Source: Pararge aegeria (taxonomy: Eukaryota; Arthropoda; Insecta; Lepidoptera; Nymphalidae). From it: a DNA stretch of 64,000 bases. This document shows positions 1-10,295 of this stretch, piece after piece. The notes below the pieces were generated by a model that was not told the origin of the DNA, searched no databases, and was given only the letters and a program-made list of their open reading frames with translations. The stretch spans positions 10,768,921 through 10,832,920 of the forward strand of contig NC_053194.1 in the NCBI RefSeq assembly GCF_905163445.1. The letters are read 5' to 3'. Positions within the stretch are counted from its first letter, which is position 1; each line of letters begins with the position of its first letter. A program made the translations under genes and the position numbers.

Positions 1-187
1 AATATCACACCTTTTGTTTAGTTCAAATATTTTACATAATTAGGGTTTAAATTTATCCTCTTAATGTTTAATTACGGGAATTTAAAAAAATCCCAAATAG
101 GATTTTTTTTAATAATTCGCAGAATTGTTAGGCATATTATAATGTCGTCCCTCATTATGATAAGGTATAGACTTAGAGCACATACCA

Positions 188-225
188 AGTATGCTGCTAG
201 ATTGCGGATTGGTGGACTTAATGAT
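188..225 (+). mobile_element. Short CR1/Zenon-like LINE 3' end fragment
   Basis: A stretch reading GATTGCGGATTGGTGGACTT matches the conserved block also seen in the 3' end copies at 48748-48945 and 63755-63905. It is only a stub, and nothing upstream or downstream aligns by eye. Confidence 0.4.
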
Positions 226-404
226 TTATGTTACATATAACTTATAGTACCTAATGGTGTTGACTAAACATTTTTCCCGGTGCACGGCGGTAAACTGCCA
301 AATTTCAAAATCAAAGCTGGCACTCTTGCCAGAAAGATTTACTGATCCGGAAACAGCTTTGTACTAGACAGCCACGCTAACCGTGGCGGATAGCCATTCC
401 ACCT

Positions 405-570
405 CCTTGGGACCCAAGCCCTTTATCCATCAGCTCTCCGAGCCGTTGTCACTTCTGTATCACGACCCGTTGAGCGATGTCACTCCAATTCTTTTCTAGT
501 ACGGATCTCCTCATTTTTTATTGATCTCTCGACTCAATCGCCAGCTGAGTAACTCTGAGCCATAGATCAT
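405..570 (-). mobile_element. RTE-like LINE remnant, ORF C-terminus
   Basis: The sequence shares blocks with the better copy at 58108-58437, such as CTCTCCGAGC and TACGGATCTCCTCATTTTT. Read on the minus strand these blocks correspond to the C-terminal part of an RTE-type endonuclease/reverse transcriptase polyprotein (the stretch around IRNEEIR). The frame is broken by small indels, so this is a dead, 5'-truncated piece. The RTE clade assignment is from memory of lepidopteran RTE proteins. Confidence 0.6.
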
Positions 571-1097
571 TATTATTCGTTGCGGTACACTAGGAGGGCT
601 TTATTGTATTTCTTAATAGCGCCCAATAAACCTATTTTTATTACTATATCCTCCCTCGCTTCGTTGGCATTCATCCCTAGAACTACCAAATGATCAGAGC
701 TTATGTTTGTTGATCTTTACACTATTGTTTGCTTTATGATAATGGGTGTTCGTTTCGTCGCCCGAAACGCAGGAGCGACGCAGTGTGAAAAATAACGCCT
801 TCATTCACGCGCCTTTTTATTGAGCTATTCAGTTTAGCGAACCGATGTCGTTTTTTTAATAGCAAACGATAAAAAAGTGTTTCTAACAACCAACTAAGTC
901 CCTTCGTAGATTTAATTTTTAGAATCATGCTAATAAAAATGGAACGTTGTTTCGTAAAGCAAGTTTTCAAGTTAAGAATGTATTTACTCGTAGTTCAATT
1001 TGGCTATCGATATTAAAGTAATGGTTAGTGGTTGTTTTAATGTATAGTTTACCTAGCGCTTGGCTGCAACCACACTAATTGTAATGAAACATACATA
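571..1097. other. No recognised feature
   Basis: A minus-strand open frame of 78 codons (734-970) lies here. It shows no motif, has no flanking gene structure, and is treated as chance. No repeat was recognised. Confidence 0.5.
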
Positions 1098-1385
1098 AAT
1101 ACATATATACTACGACGATACACACATCGCCATCTAGCCCCAAAGTAAGCGTAGCTTGTGTTATGGGTGCTAAGATGAATGATGAATATTTTTATAAATA
1201 ATATACATAAATACTTAGAATATACATATAAACACCCAGACACTGAAAAACATTCATGCTCATCATACAAACTTTTTCCAGTAGTGGAAATCGAACCCAC
1301 GGCCTAGGACTAGGACTCAGGAAGTAGGGTCGCTGCAAACTGCGCAGTTTGCAGCGACCCTATGCGCGATTCAATCGGCCGTCAA
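1098..1385 (-). mobile_element. SINE family A, copy with rearranged head
   Basis: On the minus strand the order is tRNA-like head, GGTTCGATTTCC-type B box, body, then the block equivalent to GGGGCTAGATGGCGATGTG near 1120. The body and tail are nearly full length. The head is abnormal: about 27 extra bases sit between ACGGCCGATT and GCGCAGTTTGC, and they are an inverted copy of the adjacent head sequence. This produces the perfect palindrome listed separately. Confidence 0.9.
1325..1362. repeat. Perfect 38-bp palindrome (19+19, no spacer)
   Basis: The left arm TAGGGTCGCTGCAAACTGC is followed directly by its exact reverse complement. It lies inside the head of the SINE A copy. Other copies, for example 55630-55896, have only one arm, so the second arm is an acquired inverted duplication in this copy. 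Confidence 0.95.
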
Positions 1386-1490
1386 TGTTAGATGCAGTCT
1401 GAGATGTCAAAAGTTTAAATTAAACTTGTACTGATTTAAAATTAATTTTTCTATTTTAAAAAGTTGTTAGAATTGTAAATCTTTTATTAA

Positions 1491-1694
1491 ATGGATAGTT
1501 TGCGTCGCCTACTTAATTTCACAAGTTATTACCGGAAAAGCTTTGAAAGAGGACTAAAGCAGCACTCATTAAAAGTTACTCGGGATGTAAGAGCTCTCTT
1601 TTCTTCCACACCGCCACCACGGGTCCAGCCAAGTCAAAAGTGCTCCAAAGAGAAGTCTGCTCGGACCATTATCCCCCATTGTCCCCGACAATAA
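1491..1694 (+). other. Orphan open frame, 67 codons
   Basis: An ATG in a reasonable context (TTAAATGG) opens 67 codons rich in Ser, Arg and Pro, starting MDSLRRLLNFTSYYRKSFER. It ends eight bases before the stop of the unidentified minus-strand frame at 1702-2013, so the two converge. No domain was recognised. It may be chance; it is listed because of its coding-like neighbour. Confidence 0.15.
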
Positions 1695-1701
1695 GATTTA
1701 A

Positions 1702-2013
1702 CTAGCGGCCGATAGATATCGCCAGCCTTCTGACCAATTCGCGGGCGAACTGCTCACGTAATAGTTTTGTTGTTATCGGTCGTAACCACTCTTCAGTTGC
1801 GTCTGGGACGATATTAAAAAGATTTGGCAGCGAGCCATCGAGATATTGATCTTTATGCTTGGCCAGACGGCTATAGGAGTTTCCTAAGTGCCATGCCAGT
1901 TGGTTTAATGACTTCCCATGTTTGTAACTTTGGGTACGATATTTTATGTACTTGGCGATAGCTTTGGACAGTTACTGCTGTTGATTTCGTCGCTTGGAAT
2001 TACACACATTCAT
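1702..2013 (-). pseudogene. Unidentified protein remnant with one in-frame stop
   Basis: On the minus strand an ATG at 2013-2011 starts 13 codons rich in Arg, Asn and Gln, then a TAA at 1974-1972 interrupts, then 89 further open codons run to a TAG at 1704-1702. The open part has protein-like composition with spaced Trp, Leu, Lys, Arg and Glu, including stretches SYKHGKSLNQLAWHLGNSYS and EEWLRPITTKLLREQFAREL. I do not recognise the family. The single stop in an otherwise open frame of about 103 codons suggests a recently broken gene or the C-terminal part of an unrecognised mobile element. It could also be a final exon whose real start lies upstream, because an acceptor-like TTACTAACAG sits just before the ATG. 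No neighbouring gene clarifies its role. Confidence 0.35.
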
Positions 2014-2106
2014 TTTATGTTCTTACCTGTTAGTAACGAATGAATTATATCTTTATTGATGAACGACCCTGTCTTTTATCACTGGGCTTAATTTAATTTC
2101 CTTGTA

Positions 2107-2195
2107 GGTACATCCAACAAAAATTTTATTATCTGCCCTCAATGTCATGAGTCCATTGAAATTGATACGACGGATGGTGGTCCCGGGGATAAAAA
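2107..2195 (+). other. Exon-like scrap with a CPxC motif
   Basis: After a pyrimidine-rich acceptor-like stretch ending CCTTGTAG, one frame reads NFIICPQCHESIEIDTTDGG and then stops. The CPxC followed by an acidic stretch and GG resembles the last zinc-binding pair of RING domains in TRIM proteins. No good donor site precedes the stop and no partner exons were found. Weak, possibly chance. Confidence 0.15.
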
Positions 2196-2205
2196 AATGT
2201 ATTAG

Positions 2206-3060
2206 ATAACAAATTGACGCTTTTGAAAGGTAATTTCGCGCAGCTGCGATTTTATCGCGTGCACAAATATGAATCTACGTTTCTAATGTACATTGTTAAC
2301 AAAAACGTTTTAATTAAGTTCGAAACGTGTGAAAAGCGACACCTGCGTTCGTATCAGAAGATCGCCCCGTCACGGTTTATGGGGCGGTTCCCAAAAACAA
2401 TGGAAATGGCAAAAAGTAGAATGCGGGCCAAGGGCCAGGTACCAGGGGTGCAGAGCGGGAGGCGTGCGGGTCGCGGCGGGGTTCCACAATTTATGATTGC
2501 ACCGTGTCAAAGTGTTAATGAGCGCAGCCTGTTGCTCTTTATTGAGATAACGCAAGCAATCGATGGCTACGCCGCGCCAAGCCCATTACTTATTGCGCCG
2601 GCCGATCTTGCGTGTCTCTTTATATCTACTTATTTTTTTGCTCGACGCCTTCGTGCCAAGTAACTATTATTAATACTGTAAGCAAGAGATAAGGCAATTC
2701 ATAAAGATGTTAAGCCTTGTCATCTTATTAGAATTTTTTATAGAGATTATAATTTGCATTTATTACGTGATACTAATTATGATTCGGAAATGCTTTAAGA
2801 AATGCTAATGTATGAGAGTTTCATTTGCCGTCATTAATAACATATAGAAACTGTTCCTTTGATTTAGTGTTGAGGTAGTTAATGTTGGACTATTGACCAA
2901 GTATTGTGCCTTAAATTGTTTGAGTTTTCGTATCAAGAACATCCAAGTGCCGGCCCGTAGTAAGTAAACTTTGCCCCACCGCCTTGTTTTAAAGAGCATG
3001 TTGCCGTTGCGTCGCGTTTAACTTATTTTTGTTTTATAAATAATAATCATAATATTAAAT
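2206..3060. other. No gene recognised; GC-richer patch at 2340-2620
   Basis: Bases 2340-2620 are clearly richer in G and C than the surroundings, and a 149-codon plus-strand open frame (2214-2663) spans them. Its composition (Arg, Ala, Gly, Pro) follows the base bias and shows no domain, so the frame is probably a by-product. A conserved non-coding element is possible but cannot be shown from one sequence. Confidence 0.35.
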
Positions 3061-3140
3061 CAGCATTGGCAGGTCTTAGCTCTAAATCCTTCTTTCCTAT
3101 GAAAGAAGAGAGAATGCCCGACAACGTAACACTAAAAGGC
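3061..3140 (+). mobile_element. Fragment of a GAT-tailed LINE/SINE 3' end
   Basis: The order CAGCATTGGCAGG, CTCTAAATCCTTCT, GAAGAGAGAATGCCC parallels the better copy at 62806-63115, which carries CAGCGTGGTGGG, CTCTAAATCCCTCT and the (GAT)n tail. The tail is lost here. Confidence 0.4.
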
Positions 3141-3819
3141 TGAGCAAGGATGATCGATCACATATTGTGTATGGACTCGTAACACCTTTGCCTTCGTAAA
3201 GGTTATTTCAAATAATCATTATTTATTTAAATTATTATAAAAAGATAACCAAATTATCCTTAATAAATTACATGCCATTCTGTTATCAACATCGTCGACG
3301 TATGACATATTATTGGTTGGAATTTTATATGTAATGCCTTCCATGAAGACGCATAATATCCGCGAATCTGACCGCTTTGTATCATGACGATGCGATCGAA
3401 CGATAGTACGTTCTCAATGATATCATTATAGAAACTGTCCAAGTATACCTACGTTTGGCACGCACTTCGATGCACAGCTCAGTAGTCACGCTTAACTTTT
3501 TATACCTTCCTTTTTTCTTAATATTATAAATGTTATAGTATGCAAAGGATTCTCGCGAATTGAGTTATATAGAGTATATAGATAGTTATATACATAGTGG
3601 AGTATATAAATAGTTTATGGGACGGAAAGTGATAAATATATAACTTTATCAAGGAAATATGAAAGTTTTATATACCTTTTTCTTATTAGGTACCTCTCTC
3701 ATAGCTATAACTAAAAAAGGATTTTGATGAAAAGCGGACGCGAAACCGCTGTGCAAATTTACTAACATATTCTTGTCTTGTTCTTAATCCGAAAGTGTGT
3801 CTACTTATTTGTTATTTAT
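3141..3819. other. No recognised feature
   Basis: AT-rich DNA with a few imperfect TATA-rich direct repeats near 3568-3610 (three GTATAT/AGTATATA units). No gene or known repeat seen. Confidence 0.5.
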
Positions 3820-3880
3820 TTTCGTTGGTAAATAGCCAGAGCTGAAACCTCCCACCAGACCAATAGATATTCCAATATAT
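3820..3880 (-). mobile_element. SINE family B body fragment
   Basis: The stretch around GAAACCTCCCACCAGACCA matches the middle of the minus-strand family B copies at 49555-49864 and 53412-53688. Head and tail are missing. Confidence 0.5.
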
Positions 3881-5149
3881 TTGTCGATTGATGACCAGAA
3901 CAGTGACTAATTAAGTCGCCGAAACCTTCGCAATCGCTTTAGGGTGTTATTATGCATACAATTTTTATGCTACAAGGTCATTGTTGAATTAGAAAATCAC
4001 AGTGTATAATAATGAATGACGAAAGATTCTTACTCAATTATTATTTACAATTATTATTATGCTTATTCTCATAAGGCTAAATGTATATTCTAATGGGAAT
4101 TACAACAGTGATAAAGTAGCTTATAGTAGGTCACGCGTTTTGATTATACGTACCAAGATACTTTATGTGCATATTCACATACGTTTGATATTGTCACGGT
4201 AGCGGTCCGAGTCGCCGGCGCGGTCATAAGTCAATTTGAATTCCCACGAAGTGGCATAACAAGTTGAGAAAAGGAAATCTGCTTGAAGAATAACTACTAG
4301 TTGTAGTTGTGTGACTCCATTAAGTTGTGCTTTACAGTTTTACAATAAATTTACCACTATTATTCAGAGCGGAGCAAACGCTTGGACAGTTTAATAATAG
4401 GATTGTGGCTGCAGTCATCTCTCCTTTATCTTTTACATAAACGGAAAGAACCGAGCGTTCTTCAGTAGTCAGTTGTTCACTTATCAAAGATCTCTCAATC
4501 GGCCGCCATTGTTTATGCCCCAGGAACATTTAAATGTTTAAAACTTTTGCACACATCTTGATGCATCGTTCGCTGATAGTTACTTTATCTGAGGAATGTC
4601 TCGGGCAGTAATCTGATGTTTTGCTTTGTTACAGGTATGCGAAAGTCATTTCTCCGAAGAAATTGCAATTTCAAAGATCATAGATTTGTTCTGACGTTCT
4701 AACATTTTTCATTTCTACCTACTCTCTTTAGAAATGCTCCTCAACTACTCATTAGTTTATGAATTAATGTACTTGTATATATTGTATTAAAGTTTAAAGA
4801 TGGGTGTGTTTAAAAATAAAAAGAAACAAGCTCTACTCTCTGTCGTAGTGACTCTACCACCTCCGGGTCGAAAGGTAGATTCTAACGAGACGGAGCCTAC
4901 AAGTAATTCAGAAATTACTTATACGTTACGATCGATTTATTCCATTACTGATGTTTTTCCAGTCCGATAATGCTTTCCCCTGAGTAGCTCCCATTCCACA
5001 AGAAGTGGATTTTCATCAGCTCTTTGTTTAAATTACCAACCTTACTAAATCATCAAAATAGATAAATATATGATATAGTAAATGCACCATCCATTTTCCA
5101 CTTTTTTATCGGCTTCGTTCACTTAGGTTGCCTTTAAAAGATAATTTTT
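3881..5149. other. No recognised feature
   Basis: AT-rich DNA. Only short frames on either strand; no repeat match to anything else in the window was noticed. Confidence 0.5.
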
Positions 5150-5260
5150 AGTCATAAGGCCGCCGTTGCACCCTAGCACTAAGTACTATTAATGTTTTCC
5201 TTATATGTTTTTCTTTGTGTTGTGTTACAATTAAGTTTTTCTTTTCTATTCTTTTATATA
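5150..5260 (+). mobile_element. Probable LINE 3' untranslated tail fragment
   Basis: The order AAGGCCGCC, then TTTTTCTTTGTGTTGTGTTACAAT, recalls a common lepidopteran LINE 3' end that normally finishes with a TGCAATAAAGT-like signal. The terminal signal is degraded here. Recognition is from memory and has no second copy in the window. Confidence 0.3.
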
Positions 5261-6004
5261 AATAGAGTAATTCGCCAAAAACATTAAATGAAAAAATACG
5301 TGTGTAACACATAAACAGACCAACCAATCCATATTAATAACAGGAACAGTGTAAGAGATTCTTTTCATCCGAAAGATGATAGTGTGCTAAGCTATAGTTA
5401 GTCTAAGAATTTCTTCGAACCCAATTGTAATAATTGCAGCAATTATTGTTTTATATTGTTAGTCGTCTAGGGACCTACTTAACCTTTAATAAGCGGAACG
5501 AAAGAGTGAATTCAACAAAAACCCGAGTCTCGGTTATATAGTTCAGTGATGTGTGCGCGAAGAAGTCTCGAGTGACAATTTTTATTGAATCATATACCTA
5601 TTAGGTTATTCCCACTGACACTCGACTCCGCTTCCATTTCGTGCACACAGTGTAATTAAAAACGATTAAGAACAAATATTAAAAAGATGTCTAACGTTCG
5701 GTTACGCACCCTCCTCGTCTCTGCAGTTTCGGTGAATACCAGTCTAAAAAAAATCATAACTTCAAACTACTAAATTCCACATTTCATTTTATTATTTTCA
5801 TCTTAATTCCATTTATATGCCAGCAACTTCTTCTCATCTTCCGCGGTGCCTGCGCCTGTCTCCAGAAACCACGCTGCAGGAAAAGCTAAAACAAATAAAA
5901 GTTTAAATATGAAACAAATTTATTGATAGGTATATGTTGCAAAACTACTGCCTTCCATTCAAACTTTCTTCCCCTGGTTTACGTGGAATTTCAGAAAAAA
6001 CCTA
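5261..6004. other. No recognised feature
   Basis: AT-rich DNA without a coding-like frame or recognised repeat. Confidence 0.5.
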
Positions 6005-6303
6005 CCTTACACTTTTAGGATGATCCAAGATTTTATAGTCAAATTTCTATGTTGATCTCTTTGGTCTATAGGTTCTTTATTAGTCAGTCTTTAAAAAGTA
6101 TTTTATAGTTAAAGAAGATAGCTATAATTCAATTTAAACCACCTTAGGCGTATAATTTGAAAATATCCTTCTCTACACTTCTAGGATGATCCAAGATTTA
6201 AGTCAAAATTTTAAATTTATACGTTCTTCCGTTTGGTCTGTATGTTGTAAATTATTGAGTCTGTAAAACGCCTTTGAAAGTTAAAGAAGATAGACAAAAT
6301 TTC
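6005..6303. repeat. Diverged tandem duplication, two units of about 167 bp
   Basis: Unit 1 (about 6005-6136) and unit 2 (about 6168-6303) share an ordered series of blocks: AGGATGATCCAAGATTT, TTTGGTCTRTA, GTCTGTAAAA or GTCTTTAAAAA, and GTTAAAGAAGATAG. The offset is 166 bases at the first block and 172 at the last, so small indels have accumulated. It is an old local duplication and not a known transposon. Confidence 0.75.
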
Positions 6304-7118
6304 CATATAAATGCTTGCATAATATAATAACCAGGCACCTACAACTTAAACCTCAGCACGTGAAAAATATAAGCAACAAGTGATTTGTGGCGCGGTCCAT
6401 TACAACTCAGCGGCTTAAGTTGTCAACTTAAAGTCCAATAAGATAGACTCGTTCGTTCTTGGCTCACTCCATTCAAATCGGATATCGCAATAATTTTCCG
6501 TGTTCTAAAGAGACTTCGCAACATTACAACGACATTTTGTGATGTATACAGGACGTTTCAAAGGACCTGGATGGAGTATTCAAAGAAAACAAAGTCCTGT
6601 TTTTGTTCCATTGCAAAGGAACTATGTTATATGTGGAATGGAATTCTGGAATAATGCGCAATGGACGTGAGACATAAATCGCGTGTATAACTTTTATTGT
6701 TTTGAAGTGTATCTGAATATAGCATAACGGGAGTAAGTATATTAGATAACATAAATCGGTAGGAGGCAATACGCTTAAATAACATGGAATAGATCTGACA
6801 GGTATTGTAGGAGGATTATAGGATTACATGAATGTACATAATATTATTAGTAACTATAATATATTAACACATTCTAATCACCGCGGTATGAATTTATACG
6901 CTAACTTTGGAATACCTAAGTTTCTTTGTTATTCTAGCTTAATGAATGTTAAATTATCATGCCAAGAAAATGATTTATTTTCACGTGTATTCCACTTATG
7001 AAAATTCCTGTTTTTTTTTTATATCCATTAATTGAAAAACCGTAAGTTTTGCGGAGCTGAAAATAACCCTATGTCCAAATATTAGATGGATTAACTTAAT
7101 TGGATAGTAAAGTCAGCA
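6304..7118. other. No recognised feature
   Basis: AT-rich DNA. The minus-strand open frame at 6524-6769 (81 codons) shows no motif and is treated as chance. Confidence 0.5.
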
Positions 7119-7395
7119 TTACCTAAGGATGCTCCAGATTTGGAGCGAAACGTGCATAGAGGGTACATTGCCGAGAACTCTTTGGTGTGGAGTATATTAA
7201 AAATTATAAATTACACCGTACAAATTCTCTTGCTTTTCGCGGACTATAGAAAATTAAGCTTAATTTTCATAATATACCCTATCTCCGTCTCAAAGGGATA
7301 TTTTTATGCAAAATTTCGTCAAAACTGGTTAACAGATGACAACGTAGTTAGATATTTTTTATCTGGCGTGAACGGTTACTGAATGCTTTTCCTTA
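7119..7395 (+). mobile_element. Penelope-like terminal repeat with hammerhead-like fold (degenerate)
   Basis: The element shares a long ordered match with 23756-23945. A core-like CTAAGGA (7123-7129) is followed by a 6-bp stem GCTCCA/TGGAGC with loop GATT and then GAAAC (7147-7151). This is the order of a hammerhead ribozyme (CUGAUGA, stem II, GAAA), but the invariant G5 is A here, so the copy should be inactive. Hammerhead motifs are known in terminal repeats of Penelope-like retroelements. Downstream are CTTTTCGCGGA and a perfect 18-bp palindrome AAAATTAAGCTTAATTTT at 7250-7267. The part after about 7280 resembles an internal segment common in lepidopteran repeats. Confidence 0.7.
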
Positions 7396-7821
7396 ATAAA
7401 AGTAATCTCCAGGATTAGCTATCCCTGTACTAAGTTTCGATAATCTTCGTAATTTCGGAATTTTAGACACGTGATTGAGCTGGAAACAAACATATTATAC
7501 GTTTCGCTTTTACAATATTAGGTACAAGCGGTACCCTGCGACTTTGTATACGTGAGACTTGTGATACTAATAAGTAAATTTTTCCAATAAGAAATATTAT
7601 ACGCTACACACTCCTGTCCACCGCGTCGCATTGGCTGCCTGCGCTTAAGTTAAAGAGTAATAAGAAGTGTCACTGCCAAAATAGCCTTATAACCTTTCTC
7701 AAACATTGTGCCATCAAATAAGATTTTTCAAATATGACCGCTACTGCAGAGATAAGCGCATTCAAACAAAAACAAGTACTAGCTTTATTGTTGGTATGTA
7801 ACTATGCAGTATGCAGTTAGT
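7396..7821. other. No recognised feature
   Basis: Ordinary AT-rich DNA; no gene or repeat seen. Confidence 0.5.
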
Positions 7822-8158
7822 ATTTTTATTTTTATTCTACTACAAGTAAGCCTTTGACAGCAATCGCACCTGATGGTCAGAAATTATACAGTCTAAGATG
7901 GAAACGGGCTAACGTGTTAGGTATACGGCAGTAATATTAAACCCATGGCCTTGACCGGATTCTACGCGATATCTTACCGGAACGCTAAATCGCTTGGCGG
8001 TACGTTTTTGTTGGTAGGGCCAAGGCTATAGCATATCACCAGATCATTCCAGATACCTTTATAAAAAAACGAATTCCAAATTGCCTCTGTCCGGAATTGA
8101 ACCCGGGACTTCCCAGATATAAAATCAAAGCGCTCACTGCTGCGCAACGGAGGTCATC
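7822..8158 (-). mobile_element. SINE family B, near full length
   Basis: Reading the minus strand: the head with GTTGCGCAGCAGTGAGCG and a B box GGGTTCAATTCC, a T-rich linker, a body containing AAATCGCTTGGCGGTACG in plus sense, and the tail AGGCTTACTTGTAGTAGAATAAAA. Both Pol III boxes are recognisable, the end has a poly-A-like tail, and the length of about 335 bp is that expected for the family. Confidence 0.85.
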
Positions 8159-8864
8159 ATATTATTATCCAATATTGATCCATACGACATCAAAGGACAA
8201 AGGACCGAACAAGCATCAAGTCTAGAGCAAATTCAACTGTCATCATACTCTAAAGTTTAGATTCGAAATTGGAATATCTAGATGCAAGTCCATTTGTAGA
8301 GCGCTGCCGGCGTTGGCGAGTTGCTGAAACAATAATAGCAGCTGTAGTAACAGCTAGGTTTTCACCCAGTTTCGCACGGCGTGCCCGTGGGCTAACTGCA
8401 ATTATCGGGATATAACGGGCCGGTCTAGCCAATTTATGCTCTAGAGACCAAGTTTGCTTGAGTAATAGTTCCTTGACATGTCGAACAGTGTTCTGTGAAA
8501 TACATGATTCTAACAGACAATTTGGCTTTGTGGTATGACAGTCGCCCTTGTTGAAAAATGCTGATTTAGTATACGATGTCACGCTTTTGGCTGGAATAGC
8601 GCTACTTAGATGGTGTTTTGTAACTGTTTGCGAAGGAACATATTACAAAAAAGGCATGGAAGAGCTAGCATTAACATGACGCAATCTGACCCCACAGTTT
8701 ATATGGCCTGAGAAGCGTTGGTATTATTGAGGTGATGTTTGAAAAGTACTTTGGGTTTTTAAGGCTTCCTTAATGTGTCAAACTACTCCTGCGAACCGGG
8801 TCAGTTTTGGACATGAGTGATTTAAAGTTTTTGAACTGCCAATAAACTTTATTTAATTAATTAT
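8159..8864. other. No gene recognised
   Basis: A 110-codon minus-strand frame (8250-8582) is open over a GC-richer patch. Its product is rich in Ala, Arg and Ser with no domain, signal or repeat, and no splice context. It is reported only because it is longer than most chance frames here. Confidence 0.4.
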
Positions 8865-9086
8865 TGACGGCCGTGGGTTCGATTTCCACAACTGGAAAAT
8901 GTTTGTGTGATGAGCATGAATGTTTTTCAGTGTATGGGTGTTTATACGTATATTCTAAGTATTTATGTATATTTTTCTTAAAAATATTATTCATCAGTCA
9001 TCTTAGTACCTATAACACAAGCAACGCTTACTTTGGGGCTAGGTGGCGATGTGTGTATGGTCTTAGTATATTTATTTATTTATTTA
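8865..9086 (+). mobile_element. SINE family A, A-box part deleted
   Basis: TGACGGCCG runs directly into TGGGTTCGATTTCCACAACT, so the A-box half of the tRNA head is missing. The body and the block GGGGCTAGGTGGCGATGTG are complete and the copy ends in a TTTA run. Without an A box it should not be transcribed by Pol III. Confidence 0.9.
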
Positions 9087-9135
9087 CTAGCTTATCTCCA
9101 AACACTCCCTTACTACATACCCTGTCAATAACTTT

Positions 9136-9375
9136 TTCATCATCATCGTCATCATCAGCCTTCTTCAGGCCACTGCTGGACTAAGGCCTCTTCGTTTACA
9201 CGCCATCTTTGTCTATTGCCTTTTGCTGGTAAGCTGCATCCAAGTCTTCCCTGCTGCCTTTGCTATATCATCCCGCCATCGAGCTGGTGGTCGACCGATG
9301 CTTCTGTGTTCAATGCGCGGTTGCCAATCCAGAATGACTCGGCACCACCGCCCGTCCCCAGTGGCGTGCAGATTT
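9136..9375 (-). mobile_element. RTE-like LINE C-terminus and 3' end
   Basis: The plus strand starts with (CAT)n-like ATCATCATCGTCATCATC, which is the 3' simple-repeat tail of a minus-strand LINE. The minus-strand translation reads GRPPARWRDDIAKAAGKTWM followed by QLTSKRQ, then an end near VQQWPEEG. This is the characteristic C-terminal run of RTE-type reverse transcriptases. The copy is severely 5'-truncated, as is usual for LINEs. Confidence 0.8.
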
Positions 9376-10295
9376 GATTTCGAGATTAGATTTCATAAAG
9401 AATTATCTTATAAGAAATAAATATCTGTTGAAATTTACCATTCAAGTGCTTTACAAAGCAGCGCACATTTGACGTAACGAAGTGAATAGCAAGCTTGAGA
9501 GTGTTTGCGGAACGCCCCTAGACCTCTCGGAAAATTTCAGCTTAGAAAATAGCCTGGCTGCTTCCGAAGAGCACACGAATTTGTATGTAGTTTAACGATA
9601 CATGGTTTACTTTATTTAATTGCATTTTAACAGCGTTTCAACATTATAGTGTTGCTTGCTTAGTGTACATGCGGATAATAAATGTGTACATGAATTAGTT
9701 TGTCATTCTTGCTTTTTCTTAAAGGGTGTTCTCCTCCTTATCCCGGAGCGGAGACATTATGCTGTCGGACCCAAATATTTAAGATTATCATATTCTAAAC
9801 CTGCCAGCATTCTAGTAGCACTGTGGGTTTAAACTCTGTATGTACTCTAGTATAAAAGGAGATCCTTGCTCAGCAGTGATACATGGTTGGAGAGAATATT
9901 AAATGTTTACAGGAAAGTGATAAAGTTAGGTTTGTAGTACTTAAACTGCCTTTACTTTAAGACTACCTAAGAGTCAACATAAAATTGCCTTGAATGCAAA
10001 GTTGCCTACGGTAATGTATCAGAAAACAGCGTTGATGTGACCTAACGAGCAAATTACACTGCCCGGGAGAGTTTGCGGAACGCCCACCTTCGTTCGACTT
10101 CCCTTCGTAATATAGTGAAAATACTCGATGTTGAAAAATACATTACAGCTCTCATGCTTTTGTATTTATTTAAAAAAAATCTTTCCATTGACTTTTTACA
10201 TTTCAAGTGAGGTTAAATAAGAGCATTATATTCTGAATTCGTTGTTTGAATTTAAGAAAACAATACGTACTATAGATTTGAAGATAGCCTTGTCA
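9376..10295. other. No gene; a 15-bp direct repeat upstream of the tRNA
   Basis: GTTTGCGGAACGCCC occurs at 9503-9517 and again at 10071-10085, each preceded by a loosely similar GAGAG or GAGTG context. The repeat may be the remains of an unrecognised element. Otherwise AT-rich DNA with no feature. Confidence 0.5.

Noticed and set aside
2214..2663. 149-codon plus-strand frame
   Set aside because: It spans a GC-rich patch, its composition follows base bias, and no domain or splice context supports it.
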